DNA from: Qingshengfaniella alkalisoli
GTDB lineage: Bacteria; Pseudomonadota; Alphaproteobacteria; Rhodobacterales; Rhodobacteraceae
DNA: 64,000 nt
NCBI RefSeq assembly: GCF_007855645.1
Contig: NZ_CP042263.1
Location: 62,001-126,000 of the forward strand
Direction of reading: 5' to 3'
Below the pieces are notes generated by a model. That model did not search any database and was not told the origin of the DNA. It worked only from the letters and a program-made list of their open reading frames with translations. Made by a program: the position numbers and the translations under genes. Positions 9,565-19,500 of the stretch are shown here, piece by piece (within the stretch, counting starts at the first letter, position 1; each line of letters begins with the position of its first letter).

Positions 9565-10854
9565 TCAGGCGGCGAGCGAGGTCTTCATACGTTTGAGCGC
9601 TTTCGTTAGAGGCGCGCGGATCGACACGGTCTGGCCGAAAGGATTGTCTTCGCACAACGCGATGATCGGGTCGGAGGCGAGAAAACTGGAATAGGCGTCG
9701 ATTTGCGCGATGACGTCCTTTGCACGCTGAGCGCGCGCGTCGCCCGAGGCAGAATTGTAACCCATCAGCGCAGCCATCAGCGCCGTGTTGTTGCCTTTGG
9801 TGACGCCGTTCAGCCCGAAACGCGCGATGCGCTGCAAGTTGGGATCGGTCGAGGACGCCAGATGCGACATCAACGGACCAAGGCTGGCATCCGCTTCGCC
9901 CTTGGCATCGATCCAGATATCGGCCGGGTTCTCGGTATCCGAAGTATCTTCCTGTTCGGGTGTTGGGCTGCCGGCTTTGCGGGCCTCCACGATTGCATCG
10001 CGAATCCGGGTCAGCGCGGTGGTGGCTTGTGATGCGTCTCCGGCGCGTAGATGTTCCGCCGCCTGCCCGATCATTGCCGAAACGTTTGTCCGTGCGTCGG
10101 CATCGGCCAAGCCATCGGCTTCGCCCTTGAGCTTTTTCAACACGGCCACGAGTTTCTGAATCTGGTCCTTCGCATTCGGGGCCGGCGTTCCCGTGCTGTC
10201 CTGTGCCGTATTCGCAGATATCTTGGCAAGCGCGGCTTCCAGCCTGTCGATGCCCGTCGCTGCCGCGTCGAGATTGCCGGATTTGACTTGACCCACCGTG
10301 TTCGCAAAGGCCTTTTGCAGCTTTGCACCGATGTCGCCCTGAACCGCCTCGATCTCGGGTTTCAGTGCAACCAAGCGCTGTGTCAGCGCCTTCGTATCGA
10401 CGACCGGGCCGGTATCGCTGTCGTCATCATCGTTGTCGTCACCATCGGCAATCTCCTGATCGCCGTCCCGTGCTTCGAGGTCGGGATCATCCGGCAAGTC
10501 GTCTTCGATGTCTGAATCAAGCAGGTTCCCGTCAGCATCGAGAATTTCGATGTTCAGAACGACCTTTTGCGATTTGAGGTATTTCTTGACCTTCTTGGCG
10601 AGCGACGGAATGTCCCGCTCGCAAGTCAGTGACAGAAGTTTGCCCTTCAGGCTGGCGGTCCCGAAAGTGAATTTGGGCCCGTCACCTTCGGATCGCGCGG
10701 CCTTGCCGAGCACGGTTGGTGTCTTCTTGCGATGCAGCGCGAGATATCCGTTCTCGTCGGGGTTGGCCGGGTTGAACCCGAAACTGATCGGCTGTCTCTT
10801 GGCAATAGTCAGAAGCTTCTTGATCTGTTTGCCTTCAACACGAAGCTCTGCCAT
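9565..10854 (-). CDS. Unknown protein with basic N-terminal domain, acidic linker and helical C-terminus (429 aa)
   Basis: Unrecognised family. Three parts can be seen. Residues 1-105 form a compact basic domain (LRVEGKQIKKLLTIAKRQP, later FTFGTASLKGKLLSLTCERD). About 105-150 is a strongly acidic linker containing GDDNDDDDSDTG. The rest is Ala-rich helical sequence with a Pro/Glu/Thr break near residue 300 and a basic tail (LTKALKRMKTSLAA). The longest frame begins at a TTG, but the ATG one codon later is the better start. It is the first of three consecutive large unknown genes downstream of the HlyD adaptor gene, separated from it by about 130 bases that may hold a promoter. It might be an adaptor or chaperone for the two larger proteins; nothing in the sequence proves this. 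Confidence 0.75.
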   Translation of the reverse strand: MAELRVEGKQIKKLLTIAKRQPISFGFNPANPDENGYLALHRKKTPTVLGKAARSEGDGPKFTFGTASLKGKLLSLTCERDIPSLAKKVKKYLKSQKVVLNIEILDADGNLLDSDIEDDLPDDPDLEARDGDQEIADGDDNDDDDSDTGPVVDTKALTQRLVALKPEIEAVQGDIGAKLQKAFANTVGQVKSGNLDAAATGIDRLEAALAKISANTAQDSTGTPAPNAKDQIQKLVAVLKKLKGEADGLADADARTNVSAMIGQAAEHLRAGDASQATTALTRIRDAIVEARKAGSPTPEQEDTSDTENPADIWIDAKGEADASLGPLMSHLASSTDPNLQRIARFGLNGVTKGNNTALMAALMGYNSASGDARAQRAKDVIAQIDAYSSFLASDPIIALCEDNPFGQTVSIRAPLTKALKRMKTSLAA

Positions 10855-10987
10855 CAAACAACCCCAATGAAATCCACGTCGAATATCACGAATACTTACG
10901 CTGCGGCAGTGTAGCCGGATAATCCAGTGCGTCCATAACTTTATCCGATTCAGGGCCGTGTGTGATCGGCTCGAACGCCACCACGAC
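10855..10987. promoter_or_regulatory. Intergenic region with a 7-bp inverted repeat between the HlyD gene and the three unknown genes
   Basis: This is the longest gap inside the minus-strand array. It contains a perfect inverted repeat CGGATAA (10916-10922) / TTATCCG (10941-10947) with an 18-base spacer. It could be an operator or a weak terminator/processing stem after hlyD; there is no T-run. It may mark a separate transcription unit for the three downstream genes. Confidence 0.3.
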
Positions 10988-12325
10988 CTACTGTTCGCGG
11001 AAAGATCGAGACATGCTGTCTAGGATGGGTTTTGCCAGATAGCTGGCAAAGGTGCGCGACTGGGTCTGGATCATGATCTCGACAGGCATGCCGGGGGTGG
11101 CGGCAAACCCGGGGATGCGCGCAAGCTCATCGCGGGACAGGGTGACCCGCGCGATATAGATCTCCTGTGCGGACCCGCGTTCCGCCTCGTGCAGAGAGTC
11201 GGCAGAGACATAAAAAACCTCACCTTCCAGCACGGGTGTCGTGCGTTGGTTCAGCGCGATCAGTCGCACCGTGGCCGTCTGCCCGATCTTCACGCTATCG
11301 ATGTCGTTGCGCGGGATCTGGGTCTCGATGATCAGCGGCGCGTCGGCGGGCAGGATTTCCGCAATTGGCTTGCCCGTTTCAATGACGCCCCCCGAGGTAT
11401 GGTAGTAGAGCCGCACGACCGTCCCCGCCACGGGCGAACGGATGACCGAGCGGTCCAGAACATTCGCGGCCTTTCGCGCTTGTTCGGTGATGCTTTCCAG
11501 ATCGGCTTGAATGGGGTTCAATTCGTCCAGCGCGGTCTGGCGGTAGGTTGCGCGGGCCTGATCAATCTCGCTTTCATACTTCAGCAGGATTTGCTGGATT
11601 TCGGCGACTTCCGCCTCCAGACGCGCCAGTTGACCATCGGCTTCGGCCTGAACGCGGCGCACGGCGTTCAGCTCCGACTTCTGAACGAGGCTCTTTTCGA
11701 ACAGGATCGTCTTGTCATCGAATTCCTCTGACAGGATGTCCGCCCGCAACTGCAGATACTCCAACTGTGCCTCATACCCTTTTTCGCGGACTTTCAACGC
11801 TTCGATATTGCGCTCCAGTAAAGCGATGTCGTTCAGGAGCGACTGGCGGGATACGTCATAGGCAAGCCGCTGGCTGTCGAGGATTGTGGCGATTTCGGGA
11901 TCGTCCTCTGCCGCGCGAAGATTTTCGGAAAAGATCAGCTTGGGATCCTCGTGGTACTCCGCCAACAGCCGTTCTGCCGTGGCCGTCAGGCGCATACGTC
12001 GCAGGTGCAGTTCCCTTTCGCTGGCTTGCGCGGCGGTTTCGTCCAGACTGAGCAGCGGCTCTCCAATTGCGACGCTTTGGCCCTCCGTCACATAGATCCG
12101 GTTGATGATCCCGCCTTCCAGATGCTGGATGATCTTGTTGCGTCCCGTTGCGACGAAGCTGCCCTGTGCGATGACCGCTGCCGCCAGCGGTGCACCGAAT
12201 GCCCAGGCCGCGAAGCCGCCGAAAGCCGTCGCCATCAGGACCAGGCCGATAATGGCCTGTCTACGCACGGAGCGCGGGACCTCGGCATACCAAGTCTGGT
12301 CGGGATGGATGGTGGCAGGCGTCAT
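10988..12325 (-). CDS. HlyD-family type I secretion periplasmic adaptor
   Basis: Membrane-fusion protein linking an inner-membrane type I ABC exporter to an outer-membrane TolC-type channel. It has a short cytoplasmic N-terminus, one membrane anchor (about residues 24-45, IIGLVLMATAFGGFAAWAF), then the typical lipoyl-like half motif around IIQHLEGGIINRIYVTEGQ, a long coiled-coil hairpin (about 95-290), and the second lipoyl/beta-barrel part (VIRSPVAGTVVRLYYHTSGG). The length of 445 aa is normal for the PrtE/HlyD class. Its start overlaps the stop of the ABC gene by 4 bases. No TolC gene is present in the window, so the outer-membrane partner must be elsewhere. Confidence 0.93.
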   Translation of the reverse strand: MTPATIHPDQTWYAEVPRSVRRQAIIGLVLMATAFGGFAAWAFGAPLAAAVIAQGSFVATGRNKIIQHLEGGIINRIYVTEGQSVAIGEPLLSLDETAAQASERELHLRRMRLTATAERLLAEYHEDPKLIFSENLRAAEDDPEIATILDSQRLAYDVSRQSLLNDIALLERNIEALKVREKGYEAQLEYLQLRADILSEEFDDKTILFEKSLVQKSELNAVRRVQAEADGQLARLEAEVAEIQQILLKYESEIDQARATYRQTALDELNPIQADLESITEQARKAANVLDRSVIRSPVAGTVVRLYYHTSGGVIETGKPIAEILPADAPLIIETQIPRNDIDSVKIGQTATVRLIALNQRTTPVLEGEVFYVSADSLHEAERGSAQEIYIARVTLSRDELARIPGFAATPGMPVEIMIQTQSRTFASYLAKPILDSMSRSFREQ

Positions 12326-14301
12326 TGCGGTGTCTCCCCGTTCGGGCCTTCGACAGGTTTCGTCGGTGCTTTGGGGCCGTGAATTTTGGTCAGCACGGTT
12401 TCGCGTTCTCCGAACAGGCTGACGCGCCCGTCGGTCAGCAGCATGATCTTGTCCACGAAGCTTAGCAGAGTTGGTTTTTGCGTGATGACAACCACCGTGA
12501 TGCCTTTGGATTTTGCATGCTCAAGCGCCTTGGCCAGCGCCTTGTCACCCGCGACGTCGAGATTGGAATTCGGCTCGTCCAGCACCAGAAGGCACGGGTT
12601 GCCAAAGAACGCGCGGGCCAGCCCGATGCGCTGCTTCTGACCACCTGACAGCGGTGATCCATCTGCAGCCACCACGGTCTCGTAGCCCTGTGGCAGGTTG
12701 GCGATCATGTTGTGGACATCGGCCAGAACGGCCGCTTCGTGGATGTCCTCGTCAGTGGCGTCCATCCGCATCCGGGCGATGTTGTCCTTGATGGTGCCGG
12801 GGAACAGTTGAACGTCTTGCGGCAGATAACCGATATTCTGGCCGAATTGCCTCGGGTCCCAGTTACGGATATCCATCAGGTCCAGACGCACGCTGCCCGA
12901 GGTAGGCAGTATCGAGCCCACCAGCATCTTGCCGAGCGTTGTCTTGCCTGCGCCGGAATTGCCAATCACGGCCAGCGTTTCGCCGGGGCTGAGCGAGAAA
13001 TTGATACCGTTCAGGACGACGCGCTTTGTCCCCCCGGGGACATACAGCAGGCGTTCCACATCCAGCCGCCCTTGCGGATTTGGCAGGCGCAGTTTCTCAT
13101 ACTGGTTCTGAGCTGATTTCAGCAGACCGCGCACCCGGTCCAGCGCACCGCGCGTCAAAAGGAAACTATTCCATCCTTCGATGGATCCTTCTATGGGCGA
13201 AAAGGCACGCCCCGCGATAATGGAGGCGGCGATGACCATGCCCCCGGTGATTTCCCCGTGGATCGCGAGATACGCTCCCCAGCCGAGAATGGCGATCTGC
13301 GTCAGCAATCTGACGGCGCGCGATACCGCGGCGAAGATGACGTTCCGATCCTGAGCACGGATCTGAGCCGTCAGTGACGCCGCGGTATCGCGTCCCCAAA
13401 TGCGCACGGCTTCGGGGATCATCGCCAGCGCATTTATGATCTGGCTGTTGCGCGACATGGAATCGAGATGCTGGTTGGCCTTGGCCTGCGCGAGGTTCGC
13501 CGCCGCGAACTGGCCGGACGTCGCCTTCTGGTTTGCCAGCGCGATCATCATCAGCAGCCCGGCCGTGACCAAAACGATCATGCCAAGATCCGGATGCACC
13601 AGAAAGATGGCCAGGATGAACAACGGGGCAAAGGGCACATCCAGAAAGGAAATCAGTGTGCCGGACACCAGAAAGCTGCGGACCTGCTGAAGATCGCCAA
13701 GCGTTTGGTATTCGCGCCCTGTGCCATGGAGCGAGGCATGGGCCGCCGCGCTTAGGATCGGTGCGCCAAGTTCGGTGGCGACCACAACCGCAGTGCGCAT
13801 CAGGATGAAGCGACGGATGGCGTCGAAGATGGACTGGAACACCACCGCCCCCGCGATGATCGCCGTCAGCATGATCAGCGTGTCGATGGATCGGCTGGTC
13901 AATACGCGGTCGCTTATCTGGAACAGGTAGATCGGGATCGACAGAAGCAAGATGTTCGTGGCGAAGGTCAGGATACCCACTACCCCCAGGTTCTGTGCCA
14001 CGTGTCGCCTGACATTGCCAAGGATATGATCATAGCGTTCCGGCTCCTGCCGGGCGTGAAACTTGCTGGGCGGTGCGCCATTGCCACCGGAAGAACCGCT
14101 TCGCGTTACGGGCTCGTTGGCGCGGGATTCTATCGTCTTGCCCAAGTTGGCTCCGCCGGCCGGATAGCCGTCCACATCCTGATGCCGCCTCAGAAAGGCA
14201 AGCGAGGGCTGCTGTGTCTGCCGGTCCTGTTGTGTGCTCGATTGCGGATACGGGGATGCACCTGATGGTGCGTCGTCGGGCCTGGGGAGATCATTACGCA
14301 T
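12322..14301 (-). CDS. Type I secretion system permease/ATPase (PrtD-like)
   Basis: Half-size ABC exporter with fused membrane and nucleotide-binding domains that energises one-step secretion. The first 110 or so residues are a Pro/Gln-rich hydrophilic extension before the membrane part (about 110-390), which includes the family signature SIPIYLFQISDRVLTSRS. The nucleotide-binding domain has Walker A GNSGAGKTT (about residue 443), the signature motif LSGGQKQRIGLARAF (about 550) and Walker B LLVLDEPNSNLD. There is no C39 peptidase domain, so substrates should carry an uncleaved C-terminal signal. The gene begins 13 bases after the 733-aa gene and overlaps the HlyD gene, which links the exporter to the upstream repetitive proteins. 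Confidence 0.93.
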   Translation of the reverse strand: MRNDLPRPDDAPSGASPYPQSSTQQDRQTQQPSLAFLRRHQDVDGYPAGGANLGKTIESRANEPVTRSGSSGGNGAPPSKFHARQEPERYDHILGNVRRHVAQNLGVVGILTFATNILLLSIPIYLFQISDRVLTSRSIDTLIMLTAIIAGAVVFQSIFDAIRRFILMRTAVVVATELGAPILSAAAHASLHGTGREYQTLGDLQQVRSFLVSGTLISFLDVPFAPLFILAIFLVHPDLGMIVLVTAGLLMMIALANQKATSGQFAAANLAQAKANQHLDSMSRNSQIINALAMIPEAVRIWGRDTAASLTAQIRAQDRNVIFAAVSRAVRLLTQIAILGWGAYLAIHGEITGGMVIAASIIAGRAFSPIEGSIEGWNSFLLTRGALDRVRGLLKSAQNQYEKLRLPNPQGRLDVERLLYVPGGTKRVVLNGINFSLSPGETLAVIGNSGAGKTTLGKMLVGSILPTSGSVRLDLMDIRNWDPRQFGQNIGYLPQDVQLFPGTIKDNIARMRMDATDEDIHEAAVLADVHNMIANLPQGYETVVAADGSPLSGGQKQRIGLARAFFGNPCLLVLDEPNSNLDVAGDKALAKALEHAKSKGITVVVITQKPTLLSFVDKIMLLTDGRVSLFGERETVLTKIHGPKAPTKPVEGPNGETPQ

Positions 14302-14314
14302 GTCACTACCGTTG

Positions 14315-16516
14315 TCATGTGAAGGAAGACGCCATCAGGTCGTCGCTGTCCGATGCAGTTTGGATCTTGCCCGAACCGGTGAAGTCATCAGCGTCGATCG
14401 CAGGTGCGGAATCGTCGTCCATCAGGAAGGCGATGGCCTCGTTGGCCAGTTCATCGGCGTCGGGAAGATGCTCGATCTCGTCGATCAGCTTCGCTTGGTG
14501 GATCAGCAAGTCGGAATAGGCGTCCCCATCCGCCATGACCGAGCTGTCGATGCCATTGTCCTTCAGGGCTGCAATATTGATCAGTGCATTCTGCCCCTCG
14601 ACCACCTCCACGGCGTCGGGCGTTTTATCGGTGAGCTTGATGATGTCGGAATCGTTCAGCGTCGTGACTTGTTCGACGATACGCGACTGGATCAGATCAC
14701 CGTCGATTTTCAGCACGCGGGCGTATTCGATCCCGGCCAGCGCGGGATCTTGCATCAGTTCTTCGCGCAGCGCCTCCATATCCGCATCCGTGTTGGACAC
14801 GATTTCGGACATGCTGTTGGTGATCTCGGTCTTTGTATCGATGCCCGTTTTCTGGATGTGCGCTTTATTGACGAGAAGATTGTCCGGCGCGGGTTCTTCG
14901 GGCGCGTCGGGAACTGGCTCGGTATCGGGGTCATTGTCATCGTCGACGGGTGGCTCCGTCTCCGGCGCGTCGATCAGAGGATAGTCCGCAGCCGGATCAT
15001 CCGCGACGGTCACGGGGTCATCCTGTGCCTCGGACCCGGGCAGGCCGAATACCTGATCGTCGTCGTTCAACACCAAGGTCTGAAGGACGGCGTTCACTTC
15101 GATGAAGTCGCCGCCCACCAGGATCAGGTCGTAATTCATGCCCGCCGCCACGATCCCGGTGACATTGAACACCGTGTTGTCGCCCAGCACATAGGCACCC
15201 GACGCGGCCGAAATATGGGCTTCGAACTGATCGGCGTCATTGACCGTGATCACCTGGCGCACGTAATGCGCGTTCAACAGATCCCCCGCGATGTGGTCTA
15301 TATGGACATATTTCGGCGAGGTCGGCGCACCGTCGCCCGCGATGGTGCGGGATGTGACGGGAACGCTTTCCTCGCTGATCTGTGCGATCTGCAAAACGGT
15401 GGTGGGCGGGGGATGGGTGCCCGGTGACAGGGTGTCCATGTTGGTGGCCACGGCGGTTTGCCCGATATGGTCCAGCTGCACCCATTTGCCGCCCACCGCG
15501 ATCACCGGCGCATCAACCCATGCGGTGCTGATCGTCGCCTGGTTGGCAAGGTAGTTTCCTCCGGTCACCAACTTGAATCCGTCCTCGAAGTCGGGATTTC
15601 GGGCGCTGCCCTCAGGCAGCATGCGGTCGGTCACCGTGGCGTCGGACGGGGGATCTGCCTTGCCCGCATGATGAGCAGGCAGCATGTCCGACCAGATAGG
15701 CGTGTTGTCTGCCACTGTACCATCCACGATCAGCGCTTCGGCGTCGTCGCCTCGAAAGACCGCCGTTTCCATCTGCCCGTCATCTTCTGCCAGTGCAGTG
15801 AACCGTGCATGTGCATCAGCCATTGCGGCAGCGTAGATTCCCGCGGCCCCTGCGTCGAAGATCGCGCCGGGAGCAGGCAGGGCGTGGGTCAAAGGTTGAA
15901 GTGCAAGGGCAGTGTCGATCAGGGGTGCCAGGGCCTGTGTCGTCAATGTCAGGGTCGTGCCGTCAAACGAGCCCAGATAGTCGTTGTCGTTCAGGAATGC
16001 GACTTGCTGCGTGACTGTCATCGCCGATCCGGGGAAGGGCAGTTCCAAAATGAATGGGGGCGGCGCGGGTGGTTGGTACGGGGGAAATTGCGGGGTGAGT
16101 GAAGGGTCATCGCCAAACAAGCCGCCCTCGCCGGAGTTGTCCGGCGTCAGGTAGATGACACGGATCGTAATCGTGATCGAGTTGTCCGCAAAGATCGGCA
16201 GGTCCGTGTCGTTTTCCGCCTCAAGGTTCAGTGCCGATTGCGGGGGCGCAATGTCACGCGTCTGTTCGTTGACCGTGATCTCATCATTGCCCGCTGCATG
16301 TCCGGTCAACTCCAGCGTCGTGGGGTCGAACTTGCCGGGCTTCAAGTGATGGGAGGATAGGATAGCAGGTGCCAGGCTTTCGATGCTGTCCAACTCCGCC
16401 TGCTTCTTGAGTGCCGTGAATTCTTCGTAGGAGTCCCGAAGCCGGGCCTTTTCTATCGTGAGAGAGAACAGCCCGATGAAATGCGAGATGGTCTCGGTCG
16501 TGCGATCAACAATCAT
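14315..16516 (-). CDS. Type I secretion-associated protein with internal QV-NDxD repeats (733 aa)
   Basis: Not assigned to a named family, although proteins of this kind are found beside PrtD-like exporters in Rhodobacterales. After a charged N-terminus and a Pro-rich stretch (PPYQPPAPPPF, near residue 150) come degenerate repeats with the pattern hydrophobic-GD-hydrophobic-I followed by Q-[VT]-x-x-[LV]-N-D-x-D. Examples are VRQVITVNDADQ, LQTLVLNDDDQ and VEQVTTLNDSDI. An acidic Pro/Glu linker (ETEPPVDDDNDPDTEPVP, near 525) follows. The tail is acidic and ends SDSDDLMASSFT, compatible with an uncleaved C-terminal secretion signal. No N-terminal signal peptide is present. It lies between the repetitive 1006-aa protein and its probable exporter, so it is likely a second substrate or an export helper. 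Confidence 0.8.
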   Translation of the reverse strand: MIVDRTTETISHFIGLFSLTIEKARLRDSYEEFTALKKQAELDSIESLAPAILSSHHLKPGKFDPTTLELTGHAAGNDEITVNEQTRDIAPPQSALNLEAENDTDLPIFADNSITITIRVIYLTPDNSGEGGLFGDDPSLTPQFPPYQPPAPPPFILELPFPGSAMTVTQQVAFLNDNDYLGSFDGTTLTLTTQALAPLIDTALALQPLTHALPAPGAIFDAGAAGIYAAAMADAHARFTALAEDDGQMETAVFRGDDAEALIVDGTVADNTPIWSDMLPAHHAGKADPPSDATVTDRMLPEGSARNPDFEDGFKLVTGGNYLANQATISTAWVDAPVIAVGGKWVQLDHIGQTAVATNMDTLSPGTHPPPTTVLQIAQISEESVPVTSRTIAGDGAPTSPKYVHIDHIAGDLLNAHYVRQVITVNDADQFEAHISAASGAYVLGDNTVFNVTGIVAAGMNYDLILVGGDFIEVNAVLQTLVLNDDDQVFGLPGSEAQDDPVTVADDPAADYPLIDAPETEPPVDDDNDPDTEPVPDAPEEPAPDNLLVNKAHIQKTGIDTKTEITNSMSEIVSNTDADMEALREELMQDPALAGIEYARVLKIDGDLIQSRIVEQVTTLNDSDIIKLTDKTPDAVEVVEGQNALINIAALKDNGIDSSVMADGDAYSDLLIHQAKLIDEIEHLPDADELANEAIAFLMDDDSAPAIDADDFTGSGKIQTASDSDDLMASSFT

Positions 16517-16588
16517 TCACCTTTACCCTCTCAATGTATCCGGGGCCGCGCGGAACGGCCCCGGAAATTGTCAATCTGTCGCAACGTC

Positions 16589-19500
16589 TTAGAGTTCGTC
16601 TTCGCCGACATAGGTCGAAGACATCGCTCCGCCGACCATGGTCATGTCCACGGTGTTGCCCAGGACATTCGCACCCATCACGATGGATTGGTTGAATGCC
16701 GAGGTATCCACGACAGCCGCAGCCGAGGCGTAGGACTCGCCGGTGACGTAGCCGTCATCGCCGTTGCCCGAACCCCAAGAGCCAGCATTGCCACCAGCGC
16801 CACCGGCACCGGAGTAGGCATCGCCCGCGTTGCCACCCGTGGCACTGCCACCGGTTCCTGCGCCACCTTCCGCCATGCCGCCTGCGTCGCCAGAGGTGCC
16901 GCCCATGGCGTCGGCATATCCGCCAGCGCCACCAGCGCCGGAATAGGCCGTGCCATTGGCTTCACCCATGCCGGTCGCCTCGGCATCGTCGTCGGTGCTT
17001 GCCGCGCCGCCATAGCCGGCAATGGCCTCGGCCATCGTCTCGGCGGTTCCATTGGTGTCCGATTGAGCGAACACATCGGCGTAGCCGCCTCCGCCGCTTG
17101 CGGCGTCAGCAGTGCCGGTTCCGTCAGCCGCCGAACTGGTGTTGTTCGTCGAGCTGGCGCTTCCGCCCATGCCACCGGTGCCGGTTGTCGCGACATCAGC
17201 CCAGCCGGACCCATCCGCAGTGCCGGATGAATCGCCGGAATCGCCGCCGGTGCCGGACGTCGCCGCATCTGCCGCCGAGGACCCGTCTGCCGTGCCATAG
17301 GTATCACCTGCGTTTCCGCCGGTGCCCATGTTCGACGTATCGGTGTCGGCAGACCCGTCGGCCATTCCGTCCGTTGCGCCGGAAGCGCCACCGGTCCCGG
17401 TATTGGCTGCGTCAATCGTGCCGGATCCGTCCGCCATGCTGTCGGCTGCACCACCAGCACCACCGGTGCCCGTGTTTTCGGCCATTGACGTGCCAGAGCC
17501 ATCCGCCGTGCCGTCCAGAGCGCCAGTGCTGCCGCCGGTTCCGTTCGCCGCAGCATCAGCTGCGCTGGAACCGTCGGTCGTGCTGGAATTGCTGCCGCCC
17601 GTTCCGCCGGTGCCATTGGCGGAACTCGTAGAAGAGTTCGTACCGTCGGCTGTGCCGTTGACAGGGCCACCGGCGCCACCAGTGCCGTCAGCCGCCGCGT
17701 CCGCTGCGCCCGATCCGTCCGCTGAACCATTGGCTGCGCCGCCGGTGCCACCGGTGCTGGAATTTGCGTTATCCGCGTCGCCAGCAGTGCCACCAGTGTT
17801 GGTGAAGTTGTTCGCCCCGGCACCCAGCCCGTTTGTCTGGGTCGTGGTGCCGCTTTCTGCGGGCGAACTTCCAGCGGTCGCATCGCCACCTGCGCTACCG
17901 CCGTCACCTGCCATAGAGTCGTTGTCGGTGTTGGCATCGCCATGTGCTCCCGCCAGGGCGAGATCAAAGCTGTCACCTCCATCAGCGTCGCCGTCAACGT
18001 CGGAGTCGCTTTCGGCATCCGCGTCAGACTCGCTGTCGGCGTCACCGCCATCGGCATCGTTATCGGTGTCGGCATCACCTTCGGACCCGGCCAGGGCCAC
18101 GTCGAGCGTATCGCCCCCGTCGGCATCGCTGTCTTGGTCAGCGTTACCTTCCGCACCGGACAGCGCTCCTCCGATCACGCCACCAGCGTCGGTGTCGCTA
18201 TCGGCGTCTGCGTCGCCATCGGCATCAGCGTCGATATCCGCGTCGGTATCGCCTCCGCTACCGGACTCGGAATCGACATCTGCATCGGTTTCAACGTCAG
18301 CAGCGGCGTAACCTTCGACGTCCCCGGCGTCACCGCCATAAGGTTCGACATCGGCATCACCGTCGCTTTCGGCATCCGCGTCGCCGTCAACGTCTCCGCC
18401 GCTGCCTGTATCGGCATCGACGTCTGCGTCGCCATCGACATCGGAGTCAACTTCGTTGTCGCTGTCACCGCCATCAGCTTCGCTGTCAGCGATGCCACCA
18501 AGGGCACCCGACAGGCCGAGGCCCGCACCCAGCGATTCAGCGTCACCACTGTCTCCGCCTTCGCCGTCGGCGTCAGCATCACCTTCGACTGCCGAATCTG
18601 CGTCGGCTGCTACGTCCGCATCGCCGCCGCCGCCGCCGTCGGCGTAAGAGTCGGTTTCGGCTTCGACCTTGACATCGCTGTCCACGTCGCCGTCCACGTC
18701 GCCGGAATCGCCTGCGCCGCCGCCCGCAGCGTCAGCGATCGAGTCGCCGCTTTCTCCGCCATGTGCAAATGCACCGCCGCCGATGCCATCAGCACCTTCC
18801 GCGTCGCCCCCGATCGACTTGCCACCGTCACCGGAATGTCCGCCATCCGCATCCGCATCAATGCCTTCCGACGCGAAAGCCTCGCCGCCATTGGCGTCGC
18901 CATTCTGCGTGAAGTCGGCATTGTTGCTGACGGTTGGGCTGTCCAGATGATCGGTGTCGTCGAGCCAGTTGGACTGGTTGTTGATCGACATCATGTCGTT
19001 GCCGGCACCGTTCAGTGAATCCGGTGCAGAGATGTTCTCGCCGACATGCAGATCGTTACCGGGATCATAGTCCAGATCACCGCCGGCTTTCACATCATCG
19101 CCGGGATCATAGGTCAGGTTGTTTCCGGCTTTGATGTCGTCACCGGGGTCGCTGTCAATATCGCCACCCGCGGTCAGGACGTCGTTGATCTCCGCATCGT
19201 CGTTCAGATCCAGGTCAACGATGTCATCGTCCCGTGGAATCCATTCGCCGCCGCCAAAATCGATATTGATATCGTTGCCGTTGGATACGGTGTTGTCGTT
19301 GTCAGCGGACTGGTTCTGGTCTTGATCCTGACCTTGGCCCTGGTCCTGCCCCTGACCTTGGTCCTGACCTTGGCCCTGATCCTGACCTTGACCCTGATCC
19401 TGTCCCTGGCCTTGCTGGGTGTCTACATTGACATCCTGATCTTGCTGCTGTTGCTGCTGTTGTGCGGTCAGGTCGGCTTCCTTGATCTCGATGTCACCGA

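Noticed and set aside
16678-18311. Long Pro/Thr/Arg-rich and Ser/Pro-rich frames on both strands over the repetitive gene
   Set aside because: The repetitive DNA keeps several frames open. Only the Gly/Ala/Asp frame joins the unique termini and a ribosome site.
19310-19417. CRISPR-like array
   Set aside because: The repeats are contiguous 18-bp coding units without spacers.
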